From the NCBI GenBank assembly GCA_011833715.1, contig CM022394.1:92366798-92430797 (forward strand): 64,000 bases of DNA, in the 5' to 3' direction. Positions 44,590-57,659 of this stretch are shown here, piece by piece. The stretch's first letter is position 1, and every line of letters starts with the position of its first letter. Under the pieces are notes generated by a model. The model had not been told where the DNA came from, did not search any database, and was given only the letters and a program-made list of their open reading frames with translations. Origin of the DNA: Carcinoscorpius rotundicauda (taxonomy: Eukaryota > Arthropoda > Merostomata > Xiphosura > Limulidae). Made by a program: the position numbers and the translations under genes.

Positions 44590-45599
44590 TGGAAGCGTTA
44601 AATATTAACATCAGTATATTTTTCCTGTTAGTAACTTTACAAAGCTTTATAATTTTCGTATTTTGTAAATGCTCATGACGAGCAGTTTACCATTCTTACA
44701 TCTAAATACTAAATACACTAAATGTATAAAGTTTAACCAGGTAATGATGCTCTTTAAATCCGTCTTTCTCCTGTTAAACTTTGGCGTGACACGACATTTT
44801 TGTTAATGTATCTACTCGAGTCCTTCTAGCAAGCGTTTTTGACATTGATTGTAATTTGTAATATTATAATTTGAAATTAAGGGACTTTGTATAAAAGTTT
44901 TAGTTTTACAAGTAGATAGAAGACATATCTACATCCACGTTCTTAAGTTTGAAGTCAGATTTCTTTAGTGAACGGAAAGAAAACAATCTGAGAATTAATA
45001 AACCACTCACAGATTTTCTGGTGAGAAAACGTAGTTTCATAAGAAAAATTATAATTCTTGTAACCACAAAAACTAATAATACTTCATTGTTTCCAACTTG
45101 TAAAATGTTCATCACAGAGCTATACACACGGATATACATATATATAAAGACCATGCAACATTTCCTTGTATTTAGGTCGTCATGGTCCTTTTAATTTTAT
45201 TTTTGGTGAAATTGGAAGAAACATCTGTAACATGTGTATGTGATCATTGACGTAAAATATCTGAGCATTGTCTTTTTGACATCATGATCTTATTACTATT
45301 AGGTTTGTTCAAAGTCTTAATTACTTTGAGGTGAAAGGTATCGGCAGTTTAGGCAATAATGTAAATACTGGGTGTCCCAAAATAACGTTTACACTCTTTG
45401 GATCATTATAACTTACCTTGTTTATTGATTTTAACAATGAAACAAGATACATATGAAAGCCAAAGGATTTAATTAAAGATTTAATTCTGAAATCAAGAGA
45501 AAAAATAAAAAATAGAATTCTTCCCAAGGAAAACTTTCCTTGGTTGAAATTGTAAAATGTCACAATTTGCTTGCTTCACTTCAGGTGTTCAAACTGAAA
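44590..45599 (+). repeat. Direct duplication, left copy (1010 bp)
   Basis: Identical, as far as I can read it line by line, to 45610-46619 at an offset of 1020. Its last 232 bases (45368-45599) are the 3' end of the mariner element that is complete in the right copy. Confidence 0.95.
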
Positions 45600-45609
45600 G
45601 CGTTTTAAC
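45600..45609. other. 10-base filler at the duplication junction
   Basis: GCGTTTTAAC lies between the copies. It resembles the GCGTTAAAT found just inside each copy start, which suggests template slippage during joining. Confidence 0.6.
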
Positions 45610-46619
45610 TGGAAGCGTTAAATATTAACATCAGTATATTTTTCCTGTTAGTAACTTTACAAAGCTTTATAATTTTCGTATTTTGTAAATGCTCATGACG
45701 AGCAGTTTACCATTCTTACATCTAAATACTAAATACACTAAATGTATAAAGTTTAACCAGGTAATGATGCTCTTTAAATCCGTCTTTCTCCTGTTAAACT
45801 TTGGCGTGACACGACATTTTTGTTAATGTATCTACTCGAGTCCTTCTAGCAAGCGTTTTTGACATTGATTGTAATTTGTAATATTATAATTTGAAATTAA
45901 GGGACTTTGTATAAAAGTTTTAGTTTTACAAGTAGATAGAAGACATATCTACATCCACGTTCTTAAGTTTGAAGTCAGATTTCTTTAGTGAACGGAAAGA
46001 AAACAATCTGAGAATTAATAAACCACTCACAGATTTTCTGGTGAGAAAACGTAGTTTCATAAGAAAAATTATAATTCTTGTAACCACAAAAACTAATAAT
46101 ACTTCATTGTTTCCAACTTGTAAAATGTTCATCACAGAGCTATACACACGGATATACATATATATAAAGACCATGCAACATTTCCTTGTATTTAGGTCGT
46201 CATGGTCCTTTTAATTTTATTTTTGGTGAAATTGGAAGAAACATCTGTAACATGTGTATGTGATCATTGACGTAAAATATCTGAGCATTGTCTTTTTGAC
46301 ATCATGATCTTATTACTATTAGGTTTGTTCAAAGTCTTAATTACTTTGAGGTGAAAGGTATCGGCAGTTTAGGCAATAATGTAAATACTGGGTGTCCCAA
46401 AATAACGTTTACACTCTTTGGATCATTATAACTTACCTTGTTTATTGATTTTAACAATGAAACAAGATACATATGAAAGCCAAAGGATTTAATTAAAGAT
46501 TTAATTCTGAAATCAAGAGAAAAAATAAAAAATAGAATTCTTCCCAAGGAAAACTTTCCTTGGTTGAAATTGTAAAATGTCACAATTTGCTTGCTTCACT
46601 TCAGGTGTTCAAACTGAAA
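45610..46619 (+). repeat. Direct duplication, right copy (1010 bp)
   Basis: Second copy; it continues without a break into the rest of the mariner element. Confidence 0.95.
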
Positions 46620-47749
46620 TCCGTTCTGCTCCAGACACATCTCATAACGTGAAGAAATTGAAGTGCACACATCAAACACCATCTCATCTGGTATTAAAGC
46701 ACATTGTTTTTCAGTTGCAACTTTCAATTAATCAATTGTTGCCCTTTTTGTGCTGTAAACTTTGTCTTTCAGAAACCTCCACAAAAAGAAATCCATGGGT
46801 GTCAAATCTGGTGATCTAGCAGGAAATTCTACACTTTCTCTTTGTCCAATTTATCTGTCTGGCATAGATGCATCCAGATAAGCTCTCACATTGCGATGAA
46901 AGTGGGGAGGAGCGCCATCCTGCTGGAAGAAACACTCTTCTTCTCCAAATTGTTCTTGGATGCGTGGCATGGCAAACTCTTGCAGCATGTTGAGATAATT
47001 CAATCCTGTTACGGTGTCATGGAAAAAGAATGGTCAGATGAGTTCTCTAGCGGACAGACCACAGCACACAGTCACTCCAGGCAAATTCAAGTAATGTTCC
47101 TCTGTAACATGTGGATTTTTTGTTGCCTAGTAGGTGCAGTTGTGTTTATTTATTGAGCCATTCAGTTTAAACGTTGCTTCGTCGCTCTAAACAATTTTGA
47201 GTGGAAATTCATCATCGCCTGCACATCTAGCAAGATACCATTCACAGAACTCAACCCTTCGATCAGGACCATCTTCATTCAGAGCATGAACAAGCGATGG
47301 GATTAAACTTTTGAATTGGAAACGCTTCAAAATGCGATGAACGCTGGATTTAGGGATACCTGTTTCACGAGACAGTTGGCACACTGATTTTCTTGGAGAA
47401 TTCAGAATATTATCAATGATCTCTTGCTCTCTTGTTGGGCTTGTTGATGATCGTTTTCGACTGGAGCGACCCTTTCTCATATGGTGGAGAATTCCGTGTT
47501 CATCAAACTTGGCGATGATGCGTAAAATGCTGGGGCGAGATGGCGCATCCATATGGAAATTTCTAATAAAACGTCTTTGCATTTCAGCTTTGTTTTCGAC
47601 TTTTCAGAAAGTTTTGAGAATGAATATTTTGTGCTCGATTGTAAGCTGATTATCCGCCATCCTTGGACACAAGTCAAAACTGAAACAAAAGAAACGGTTT
47701 ATTAGCTAAACACAGTCAAAGAGTGTAAATGTTATTTTGGGACATGCTG
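46388..47749 (-). mobile_element. Full-length mariner-like element, 1362 bp
   Basis: Inverted repeats CTGGGTGTCCCAAAATAACG (left) and CAGCATGTCCCAAAATAACA (right, reversed) continue to TTTACACTCTTTG, about 33 bp with four mismatches. TA flanks both ends (46386-46387 and 47750-47751), the Tc1/mariner target. Length and single minus-strand transposase frame fit the family. Confidence 0.93.
46596..47660 (-). pseudogene. Mariner-like transposase pseudogene
   Basis: From ATG at 47660 (MADNQLTIEHKIFILKTF) to TGA at 46596-46598 is 1065 bases, a whole number of codons, so no net frameshift. Paired helix-turn-helix region includes MDAPSRPSILRIIAKF and RETGIPKSSVHRILKRF. Catalytic Asp residues are in SDEATF, QQDGAPPH and SPDLTPMD, with 36 residues between the second and third. 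About six in-frame stops (the first after 18 codons; others before SDEAT, before ATKNPH, before PFFFHD, after DASMPDR and after KRATID) kill it. The catalytic triad itself survives. Exact clade (DD34D or DD37D relatives) is open. Confidence 0.9.
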
Positions 47750-47751
47750 TA

Positions 47752-50367
47752 TATTTATTGACAGATACGTATCATACATGTTTTTTTAATGTGTTTCCTG
47801 TGCACATATATGTACAAATACATTCCTTTATCAATAGTATTAGCATGATATCTACAGAAGCAGTTAAACTTCAAAACTATTCCAAATACAAATCATAAAA
47901 TTTTCAAGTTACCAGAGAAATCAGCATTTATTAATTTTTGTGGTGACAGCTCATAATTTATTTTATACAAATATAAATCTCACATATTTTTTCCTAACTT
48001 ATATAGGATTATAGTACAACAAAAATCACTGCGTATGAGAGGTCCTGCTTCTTAATATTATGGACAAAAGACATCAGATGTATAAATACTTTTAATGTAT
48101 ATCTAAAGAGACGAAGACAAGTCACTAAGTGTTAACATCCCGCTTATCGTTTCTCACATGAATAAAGTTGTAAATAATCTTTGGATTGTGATGAGGAAAA
48201 TTAACTACTTAAATTATTTGGATATTTCTACAAAACTCTGGTGTGTCTATTAGGTGTACTTGTGTGCTTTATTGAATTCTATAAAAACTATTAAATAAAA
48301 TAGTCATGCAGTAAATAATAACTTTCTGTAAAATATTTAAGTCATGCAAACCTATTTTAATTTTACACCAACGAATGTATGTGATATTAACATTAATTGT
48401 CAGCTATGAAATTTTCAAAACATTTCATCGTAATAAATTTAAGAAACAATTAAATATACGTGTCTGTAGATTTTAAATATTGATTTTATTTCTTCCTAAA
48501 TAGTTTTCAATCGTTTTGGTGATGGCATATCTTTAGAACTGTATTTTTTTGTTTTCATTCAAAAAACAAAGGATACATTTTTACTCTAGACTGTTCCATT
48601 CTGGGCATACATGGTTTTAAGAAAGGAAAAGCATTGATGGCGAATTGAAACTTCGTATGGTCGAAAGTGAAATGACTTATCTAACAATACATCATCTTGT
48701 TCCATAAAAAAATATGTATTCTCCCATCATAATTTAGTCTCGTAATTCAAATAACATACAAAATGATAAATCATTATTTCGAAATTAAAAAAAGTACTAT
48801 AGTTGCTACAGAAATTGTTCACAAATATCTTTTCTTCTAATATTGTATCATGGAGTGAGCTTGTACATCTCAGTGTAGTGCATATACCTGAAATCATATC
48901 CTTACTGAAACAAAACCCTCTATGATTTGAACAGGTAGAAAGAAAGAATGGAAAACTTACATGACGTGTTTTCATCAGTGGACTATGAAATTTGAAAGTT
49001 AAAGTATAGACAATGGTATAGATCACTACAACCGAATTTGGGAAATAGCGATTGGTTAAAATCAATAAAAAACGCTCTTTTACTCAAGTTACAAGAGCAA
49101 ATTGTGGCCATTGTATTTCAAACTATTGTGTTTTTCCTGCTCTGTGGCTGAGGGTGCCATACAACACTCATATAAATAAATAACGTACAACCATTACTAA
49201 TTACGTTGGAATTGTACCTTAAATCAAAAGTAAAATAAATATTCGTGACTTTTATTTAGATGTACAAACTGGAATAAAGTAAAAAGAATTTAATAAATAA
49301 ATATTAGCATGAAGTTTTTAATGTTTGGTAATACAAATTAAAGTTTATTTCCCACGTTATTTTAATTAAGTAGTACAATATTCCCCCCGAGGGTGTTTCT
49401 AGCTCTTAGGGCGTGAAAGAAATATATATTAATTTCGTATATGAGTATAAACAATACACAATCTATGATAACAACTCAAGGATGAATGTCTAGCTACTGC
49501 CTCTTATTTAACTACTGGTGATGTTACTCATAAATCGCTCTTTCTATGCAGCGCACTTTATTTTCAAATGTTTAACAAACATGTACAGATAACGAATTTA
49601 GAGGGTTCATTCTAGCTATTCATTAATACAGAAGTTCACGTGAGATATCTGCAATTTAATTTCAGTTTGTGAATACATGTTATACAGGGCTTCTCGTGTT
49701 CATTTAAACGTAGGCTGAATGTGTTGTCTTGGTGAAACCATACCTTGTTTGTCATGCAGTGCATACAGACATGGTAGTTACTTATCATTGTTACTGTAAC
49801 TTTCACCCATCATATATTACAAAAACATGGGTTTGCTACTTGTTTCAAATCTGAAACATATTAACGGCAATAGAATTATGAAATGTGTGAACTTTGCTGG
49901 CGATAGATATTTTCAATTGGTATGTGTCCCTTATTGTAGAACGTATAGCCCTTAGGTCACGCTAATTTTCTCGTTTTTTTGGACCTAAGACTGAGTCAAT
50001 TTTAGGCCATTTTCGCTTGCAACTCTACATTTCAGTCTTTGATGCTTGAAACTGAGAAAAAGATGATCGGATATATATAGACTGTTACCATGATTTTAAA
50101 ATAAAAATCTTTTGTTTAAAGGTACTTAAACAACTAAGATTAAAATAATTTTCCATCACTCATGGAAATATTGAATAAAAATTCCAATATTTAAAGTTTA
50201 TTCTTGTTAGCTTGGTACACTCCAAATGTTTAATTAAATGTCACGAAGCGTTTATGGTAGAGGTAAAGAGTAAACATATTTAAAACATTCAAAATAGGAG
50301 ATAAATACCTGTACATCACCAGGAGATCTGCTCAAAGTTGTTGTTGTTGTCGATACTGAACGAAGAT
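47752..50367. other. AT-rich sequence without recognised genes
   Basis: Nothing recognised on either strand. Confidence 0.5.
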
Positions 50368-50605
50368 TACCAGCTACTCAAGGGCTATCTGCGCTAACCG
50401 TCCCTATTCTGGTAGTGTAAGACTAGTCATCACCACCCACCGCCAACTCTTGGGCTGCTCTTTTACCAATGAATAGTGGGATTGACCATCACATTATAAC
50501 GCTCCCACGGCTGAAAGGGCGAGTATGTTTGGCGAGAGGGGGATGCGAACCCGCGACCCTCAGATTACGAGTCGCACGCCTTAACACGCTTGGCCATGCC
50601 GGGCC
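50368..50605 (-). mobile_element. SINE family A, tail decayed
   Basis: Reverse copy with intact head (GATGCGAACCCGCGACCCTC subfamily) and body. The CAAA tail and GTAGCTTTGTGCG region are mutated, and CTTCCCTCTAG is lost in a small deletion. Confidence 0.88.
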
Positions 50606-50719
50606 TTAACCATTATAATGTACTGATGCTGGAACAGGTTACATTTATAGTTAATGTTAAATACGCTCCGTAACTAACATATATAAAATGCTGCAAAACA
50701 CAGAAACAATCTGCAATAC

Positions 50720-51110
50720 CGAAGAAAGATTGAGTACATTGTAAATCAAACGTAAGCGTATACAGAGAAATGAATAATTATAAACCAAACATTAGTGTAT
50801 TCTGATACCTAGTTTTTAAAGAAATTAACCATCTCTATGCACAAATGTGGTAAAATGTGTGATTTATAAAGTACTAAACCCTCTTTTTACACTAATTGTT
50901 GTTTTATAACTACCTAAATTTTACGTTTTAACACACAGAGAATTGAATACGTTTAAGATACATTAAAGTTTACACCGTATTGGGTATGCTACAAGCCAGG
51001 TATTAGATCATGTAGAGGATTATAAATCAGCAATTATAGTACACAGATGGTTGAGTACGTCACAAACCAAACATTATAGGATACAAAGCATGGAGTACGT
51101 TTTTGTTTTG
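50720..51110. repeat. Degenerate minisatellite, about 50-bp unit
   Basis: Loose repeats of GATTGAGTACATTGTAAATC / GGTTGAGTACGTCACAAACC followed by AAACATTA and TACA-AGA blocks recur several times. Strongly diverged. Confidence 0.4.
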
Positions 51111-51862
51111 TTTATCTTAAATATTCTGAACCTCCTACTATGAAGTGGTTGCAATTAAGTTATGGTTTATATAACGAAAACTGTGTAAATATTTAAAAGC
51201 CACGAGGTCTACATTGGTTACAAAAACATAAGTAGATGATAGTTTCACATTCCTCTAATTTGTTCATAGCAGTTTCATCGCACATACCTGATTTCGAGTG
51301 TGATTCATAAATGTAAGAGAAAAAAACTTCAGTTAAAAGTGCTTGGTAACAGATGTAGTGAGAGCCTTATAACATATAAACTGTTTAATAAAGTTGTGTA
51401 AATCTTAGGAACAATAGAAGATATAGGGATAAAATCAGATATTTAGTTATGCATCATAAATCTATGATAATTAAACGAAAAAAATCTAAAGTGTTCGACA
51501 TGGATCAGAAATAATTATTCGTTTTTTTTTCTGTCTTAAGAAATTGTTTATTTTGTTTCATTATCAATTTTGAAAATAATTTTATCTCTGAATCAATTAT
51601 AGAATTAATACAAATAATGATTAATAGAAATGTATTTAACTGCGTCAGTGTGTTCCAGATAAGATGGCTTTTAAATGTTAATACTTCGTGTGAATAAAAA
51701 TTATATTTCATCAATTTAGAAATATTAGGTTGTAAAGATAAGTAAATAAGTGCAAATTATCGACGCTCGTATAATTTTAAAATTGGCTGAATAATTATTA
51801 TACAACGTTTTAGAGTGCATACATTTAAATGGTATCTGTTGCAGTCGTTAACATGCCACACA

Positions 51863-52116
51863 TAAGGCGCGCGACTCGTAATCCGAAGGTCACGGGTTCG
51901 TGCCCGCATCGCGCTAAACATGCTCGCTCTTATAATGTGGGGGCGTTATAATGTGACGGTCAATCCCACTTTTCGTTGGTAAAAGAGTAGCCCAAGAGTT
52001 GGCGGTGGGTGGTGATGACTAGCTGCCTTCCCTCCAGTCTTACACTGCTAAATTAGGGACGGCTAGCACAAATAGCCCTCGAGTAGCTTTGTGCGAAATC
52101 CCAAAACAAACAAACA
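51863..52116 (+). mobile_element. SINE family A, 5'-truncated, perfect 13-bp target-site duplication
   Basis: AACATGCCACACA occurs at 51850-51862 and 52117-52129. The copy begins at TAAGGCGCGCGACTCG, missing about 20 bases of head with most of the A box. Because the duplication abuts the truncated end, truncation happened during insertion. Confidence 0.94.
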
Positions 52117-52129
52117 AACATGCCACACA

Positions 52130-55100
52130 CAAATCCTATACATATGTTTGGACATATCCAGAGATAAATAAATCTAATTCACATAAAGGTATGAGAGACA
52201 GCGCAAAAATAAATTCGATGCAGTAATATGATACTTCCTATATTTATTTGCAGAAATATAATCGACTATTAATGCGATGTAGAATGAAAAATTTTCTATT
52301 GGTTATAAATAATGTTGTATTAAAGTCAGAGAGAACTACTGACAAGTTCTGAAAGAGAGGATGTGACAGAGTTCACATTTTCTAGTTTTATTGCTCTGTA
52401 ACTAAATAAGATTGAAAGCTTCATAAATTATGCTTTATCCAAGCAATAAAAATGTTATAATGAGTAATTTACATTGAATTTCATACTTCTTAGGAGGGTG
52501 GTAAAAACATTAATGAAGAATAAAAAATGTCGCAATTTTTCATACTAGTGGTGATTGATATTTTTGAAACTATTTCTTCGTAAAATCCAAAACTTAAAAC
52601 TTATACTTCTAAACTTTAATTTGTTATCTACATTCTGATGCTAAGTTCATTCATATACATAATTATATCGGATAATTAAATTTTGAATACAACTGTGAAA
52701 GGTTGTGACATGCACTTTGACCTACCCAAGTTGAAAGGATTAATGATGTGATACTTTCAAGTGACTTTATTTTTGTGCAATGGATTGTTATTGATGAAAC
52801 CTGTTAGATGTTGGTTATAGACAGCTATTTGCAAACTGTGTGTTATTCAGTTTGTTATTATACAAAGTTCAAAACAAAGTACTTGTGCTTGCCTAGCATA
52901 TAGGGTGTTTTGTGGTGCGTATTCAGTGTAGGGAGGTTCAAATTTCATGTGTTCCAACATATTCTTGTGTATGCAGAATCTGAGAGATTGGGTTAACTGG
53001 AACCCTGATTTAAGAATTCACAAAAGAATGAAAAAAAAACATGAATTTACAGTTTTCAGTACTATTTTCTATTATTTTTGTTGTTGAAAAATATCATATG
53101 AAGAAGCTGAAATTTTAAACCTCTGAAAACAGTAAAACTTCAATAAATAATTTTATATTTGAATAGCTTGTTACACAGAACGAAAGGAGAAGTTTATAAC
53201 AGGCCAGACTAAGAGACAAGAACAACATGAAGTTCCCAGATGTCCAAATAATGTTCAGAGTGTAAGAGGTTCCTCAGGAGGAAGCTGGGCTGTAAAAGAT
53301 CTTAACGATGCTGCCAAATAGAACTGAAAGCCTAAAAGTGCAAAATTGTCTTAATCCTCTAAAGATTCCTGTTTCCTTACTAGAAAAGGAAACAAAATTT
53401 ATTAAGAAACGGAGAACCAGCTTCTAATAAGTTCAAACTTATTTGTTCACTTATGTAAATATTATTATAGGAAATTTTATACTTTACATTTAAATGAAGT
53501 CTCGGTAAAACTAGAAGCTTATTTTAACTAAAGAAAGAAAAGTTACCCTTTATGGAAAATGTTTTATTAGTTTAGAGACATACTGATACGTGTGATGTAA
53601 TCGTTGTAACTCCATAAAGTCCAGAACCTAAGTGTACTTTATCTTGAATCTTTCGTTTTTCTATATTGAATGTTTTGTTAGTAAGATTGTGTTCAATGTA
53701 GAATAATGGAAACTTTGTGTTGTTATACCCCTTGTGTCATGTTGATAAACACATAAAGATGATGATATGGAAAAACTAATAATTAAATATGCTGATAAAT
53801 TATGCATATTAATGCTTACAATTTACATCCATCACAGTGGGAGAAGTTTTGGATGGTTAACTAAGGCCGTGTGCTTTGAACGAAGTTATTTTACAAAACA
53901 AGAAAATGAACGAGTTTAAGATTTATAATTAGATAGCTGGTTACCATATTAATTATTATTAATTACTGGTAAGTGTTTTCTTCATTGTATAATGCAAGGA
54001 AATACACTTTCAAATACAGGTTACACAAAGCTGGGTATGTGTATCCCTAATGAAGTATTATATGAAGAAATTATCATTATTTGTTTCATCAAAATAATTA
54101 TTTGTAGATACATGTGTAGCATAATATACATCTCTGGGAATACATTAAAAAGCATATTTACTAATATGTCTTTTTTTACCCTCTATTAGAGAACAACAAT
54201 GTATATATATATATATGCTAGTTTAATACTAGTTCTCCATTGTAAGTTTATACTAAATATTGAATTTGATCAGTTTTGTTATTTATCGGTTATTTATTAG
54301 TGCTACACTTATTTAAATATTATTCCAAATTACCTCTCAAAGGAACATTTAATAAAAAATTACTGAGTACTTGTGTAATGGTTTTAACTGCTAGTAAACC
54401 TTAGAGAAGTAACCGTATGTAATTGAATACATCTCTGTGAGTTATACAAATATTTTTAATACTGAGGAAGTAAAAATACTTTTGGTGAGAGTGATGCATA
54501 ACATAACTACCCCTTTTGGATAACTGCTTACTTATTCACCCAGCAAAAAGAGATTTCATACACAAAGGAATATGAGGTATTTGACAAAGTTAAGTCATTG
54601 CAGAGCACAACAGCTACTGTTATTCACTTATTTGCCTGTTCTGAGGAAATAAATTTTTAAAATTAATTGTGAATAACTTCAAGTTCAAGAAACTTGATGT
54701 CCATTTATGTGAAAGACGATCTTGTGAATTATTTTAATAAATGTCACACATCATTTGATTGTAATTTTAGATCAATATCCTTAGAAGAAAAATGGTGCAC
54801 ATATTACAAAAAAGGTAAATAATGCATAGAAGAATAGAAAATATGTGTACTAATGGAAAAATTGGTTTATTTGAGTTATTAAATTTTCTTAAAAGCTTAA
54901 ATGTCTGTTTTGAATATGAAATTAACAAATGAAAAGTTACTATTTTCAAAAGCAGTCTTACATTTTTGTATAGTGTTATCCATACAGCTATCAAATATAA
55001 AATATCATAATTGGTACAGCGTTAAAACATGTGCATCTTCATGTCTACACTTTCTCACAAAGCTTTACCATGTTTTTACACCAGTGTCTGTTAAATGGTA

Positions 55101-56429
55101 GTATGAGAGATGTTTGATTAAATGAGATGAGAAATTCGTTTTCATGGTTGATAGCCTATACAGTTACCCAAGTATAATTATTAATTTGTAATTAATTAAT
55201 TGCAAATGAATGTATATAAAACTATACCATACAGGTTTCAGCCTAACGCAAAGACCACAAATTTTCTAAAAATGTCGAAGACAAAGTTTGAGAAGAATAT
55301 TTGCTCATCTGGCAGCATATAAAACAAAGATTAATCAAGTATAAACCTTACTTAACAATCATTGCAATATACAATTTTTGTCTTATCTAGAAGGTTAGCA
55401 TAAGTGTATGCACTTTCTTCAACTTTTGTTTAAATTAAAAGAGCGTCATTTACCTATATGAAGAACAACAGTATGAAATTTAGAAAAAATATCCGTATAG
55501 TATTTCAGATGCATAGATTTCCCTTAAAGTTATTGGGTAGGCTTCATAGAATACAAGAAAATGATTAGTGAACTGGACTCTGGATCTGAGGTTTTGTAAT
55601 TTTGACCCGTTTTACTACACGCACGCTCACAAGTTCTCTTTCTTTTGAAGTCATTAATTCTTCATAAAAGTGATGATCGAATCTCACTCTTTAGTCTAAC
55701 GAGAGACTCTCAAAAGTTGATGGGTTGTGTTGACTAGTTTCATCTTTCTAATTGTCACAATTGGTGGTTGCTAGTACGTGTAACATTGGTATCTTAGTGT
55801 AAAATCAACTATTAAATAAAACATCAACAGAATATCAAAACCATTGTCATAAAATGTATTGTAGGGAAAAACTCTAAATTTTCTTATGTCGATGGAGCTT
55901 GGAAGAAAGGAAAAGACAGGATACCACTTAAATACATTGAAACAACCCATATTTTATGCAAATAGTAAAGTTTAAAAATATTGAATGATTTTTTGTACCT
56001 CTATTGAAGAGCTCTCAAATCAAATGCACATTCAAACCAAGTAAGTACTTGTCAAATAATATTATCTTATATAACTTTTTATTCTATTCTGAAAAAAAAT
56101 ATTTTGAACAAAGAATAATGACTTTCTTATCTGGACGTTATCCTATGTGACTAATGAGCACTTACACTTCATAACAATGGATGGTGTATCTTAGAAGTAT
56201 CATTTGACTTGACATCAGAAATGATTCGTGGTTATTTCTGTGCAAAATCTTCGACTTTACAGTGTTTATTACTACAAACAAATGTACACGAAACTGTGAT
56301 TGAATGAAATATTTATTTCAACTGCATAGGCAACAAATATATCAAACTAAAGAATAGATTAAAAACCGTTAAGTTTTAACTTATTGTAAGTTAGATGACG
56401 TTACGAGTTATTGTTTTTTCTAATTCATT
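52130..56429. other. AT-rich sequence without recognised genes
   Basis: A long stretch with only AT-rich short frames and a TA microsatellite near 54200. No coding or repeat motif recognised on either strand. Confidence 0.5.
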
Positions 56430-56595
56430 TTGTAGTTAAGCGCAAAGCTGAACATCATGCCACATGTGTTCTGCCCACAAAGGGTATCGAAACACAGTTT
56501 CTAGCATTGAATGTCTGCAGAAATACTGCTGTGAAATCGAATCCAGGATTTTAACATTTTAAGTTTACAGACTTAGTTTTATCTCACTGTGGAAC
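56430..56595 (-). mobile_element. Two short SINE remnants (family B, then B/C), reverse
   Basis: TGTAGTTAAGCGCAAAGCTG, then GGGTATCGAAACACAG (family B), followed by AATCGAATCCAGGATTTTAA and TTTACAGACTTAG (a second head complement). Both degraded. Confidence 0.55.
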
Positions 56596-56659
56596 TCTAC
56601 TTATGAAAAGGTGAAATTAACAGTTCCTTTGAAAATAATATGATCTGCTTTCATACATA

Positions 56660-57175
56660 GAACAAATGATAGACGTGGGTTTAGAGGACGATACTACAGA
56701 CTTGTATCGGACATTTTTTTTATCTGACAACGATCTTGTGGATAATTCATTAGTGAGTGACAATGATGAACGTGGGTTTTCAGTTCATTTAGCAAAGTTT
56801 CAGCTGTTAGAAGTAAATTGATCACCTAGCACGAACAGAATCTACAGATCTTTTAATTATTTAATTATGCATTCAGAAAAGATGAAGTTAAGAAGTTTCA
56901 AACGTTTTTGTTTTTTTTAAATGACGAGTCTATTAGAATATGGAGATTATCAGATGTGCTGGCTTCAGAGAAGTAGGCTATAGTTCACCAGGTAGTTGTT
57001 CCCAAAGCGTATCATTCTGCAAAATTGAAAGTTGCCAATGGAAGATTATTTAGATGTCAACAAGACGTGACAAAATTATGAGACATTTCTTTTGGCCTAA
57101 AATTAGGCAAGATGTTTCTCAGTTTTGTCATGCCTGTTACTTGTCTTTACCAGTAACATGGCATTTGTGTTGATT
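56660..57175 (+). pseudogene. Gypsy-type integrase N-terminal fragment
   Basis: Scraps in several frames read IRIWRLSDVLASEK, VVPKAYHSAKLKVANG, then RHFFWPKIRQDVSQFCHACY. The VVHQVVVP-Y ... HFFWP-DV-QFC--C order is the HHCC zinc region of Ty3/Gypsy integrases and the linker before it. Frameshifts and stops are frequent. No LTR or core DDE block follows. Confidence 0.65.
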
Positions 57176-57318
57176 CACTTTCACGTGCTACGTAATTTGA
57201 TGATCTTAAGATTATTTGTATGGATTGTGTTATATAGTTATATGATTATTAAAATTGTGTGATTCTTTGATAATGTAGTATATTTAATGTGGTGTTATTA
57301 ATGTCTATATGTATGGTT

Positions 57319-57435
57319 GTTTTGAATGAAGCACAAAACTACACAATGGACTATCTGTGCTCTGCCCACCACGAGTATCAAAACCCAATTTTTAGCGTTG
57401 TAAGTCCGCAAACTTACCGCTTAGCCACTGGGGGT
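57319..57435 (-). mobile_element. SINE family B, reverse
   Basis: AATGAAGCACAAAACTACAC, CTATCTGTGCTCTGCCCACC, GTATCAAAACCCAATTTTTA, GTAAGTCCGCAAACTTACCG, ending CCACTGGGGG. Complete. Confidence 0.9.
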
Positions 57436-57659
57436 CATGTGTGTGTCTAACCCCAATTTTTAATTCTTTGACGAGGGATGTGTAACGTATTTACCATTAT
57501 ATATTTATTTTAATTTTAGTTAAATATCTATTTAGAAGTGTATGTAATTTATACTGCTAAATGTGTGTTGCAAAACTCCCGCTTATCCTCTAAATTTGTA
57601 GAATATTTTGAGCATAAGAATCAAAATGTATATATGTATTTAAATATGAGTATTGCTGC

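Noticed and set aside
44906..45194. Overlapping 81-82 codon frames on both strands, repeated at 45926-46214
   Set aside because: The repetition only reflects the 1010-bp duplication. No codon or domain signal.
50720..51110. CRISPR-like spacing of repeats
   Set aside because: Repeat units are diverged and irregular, and the genome is animal.
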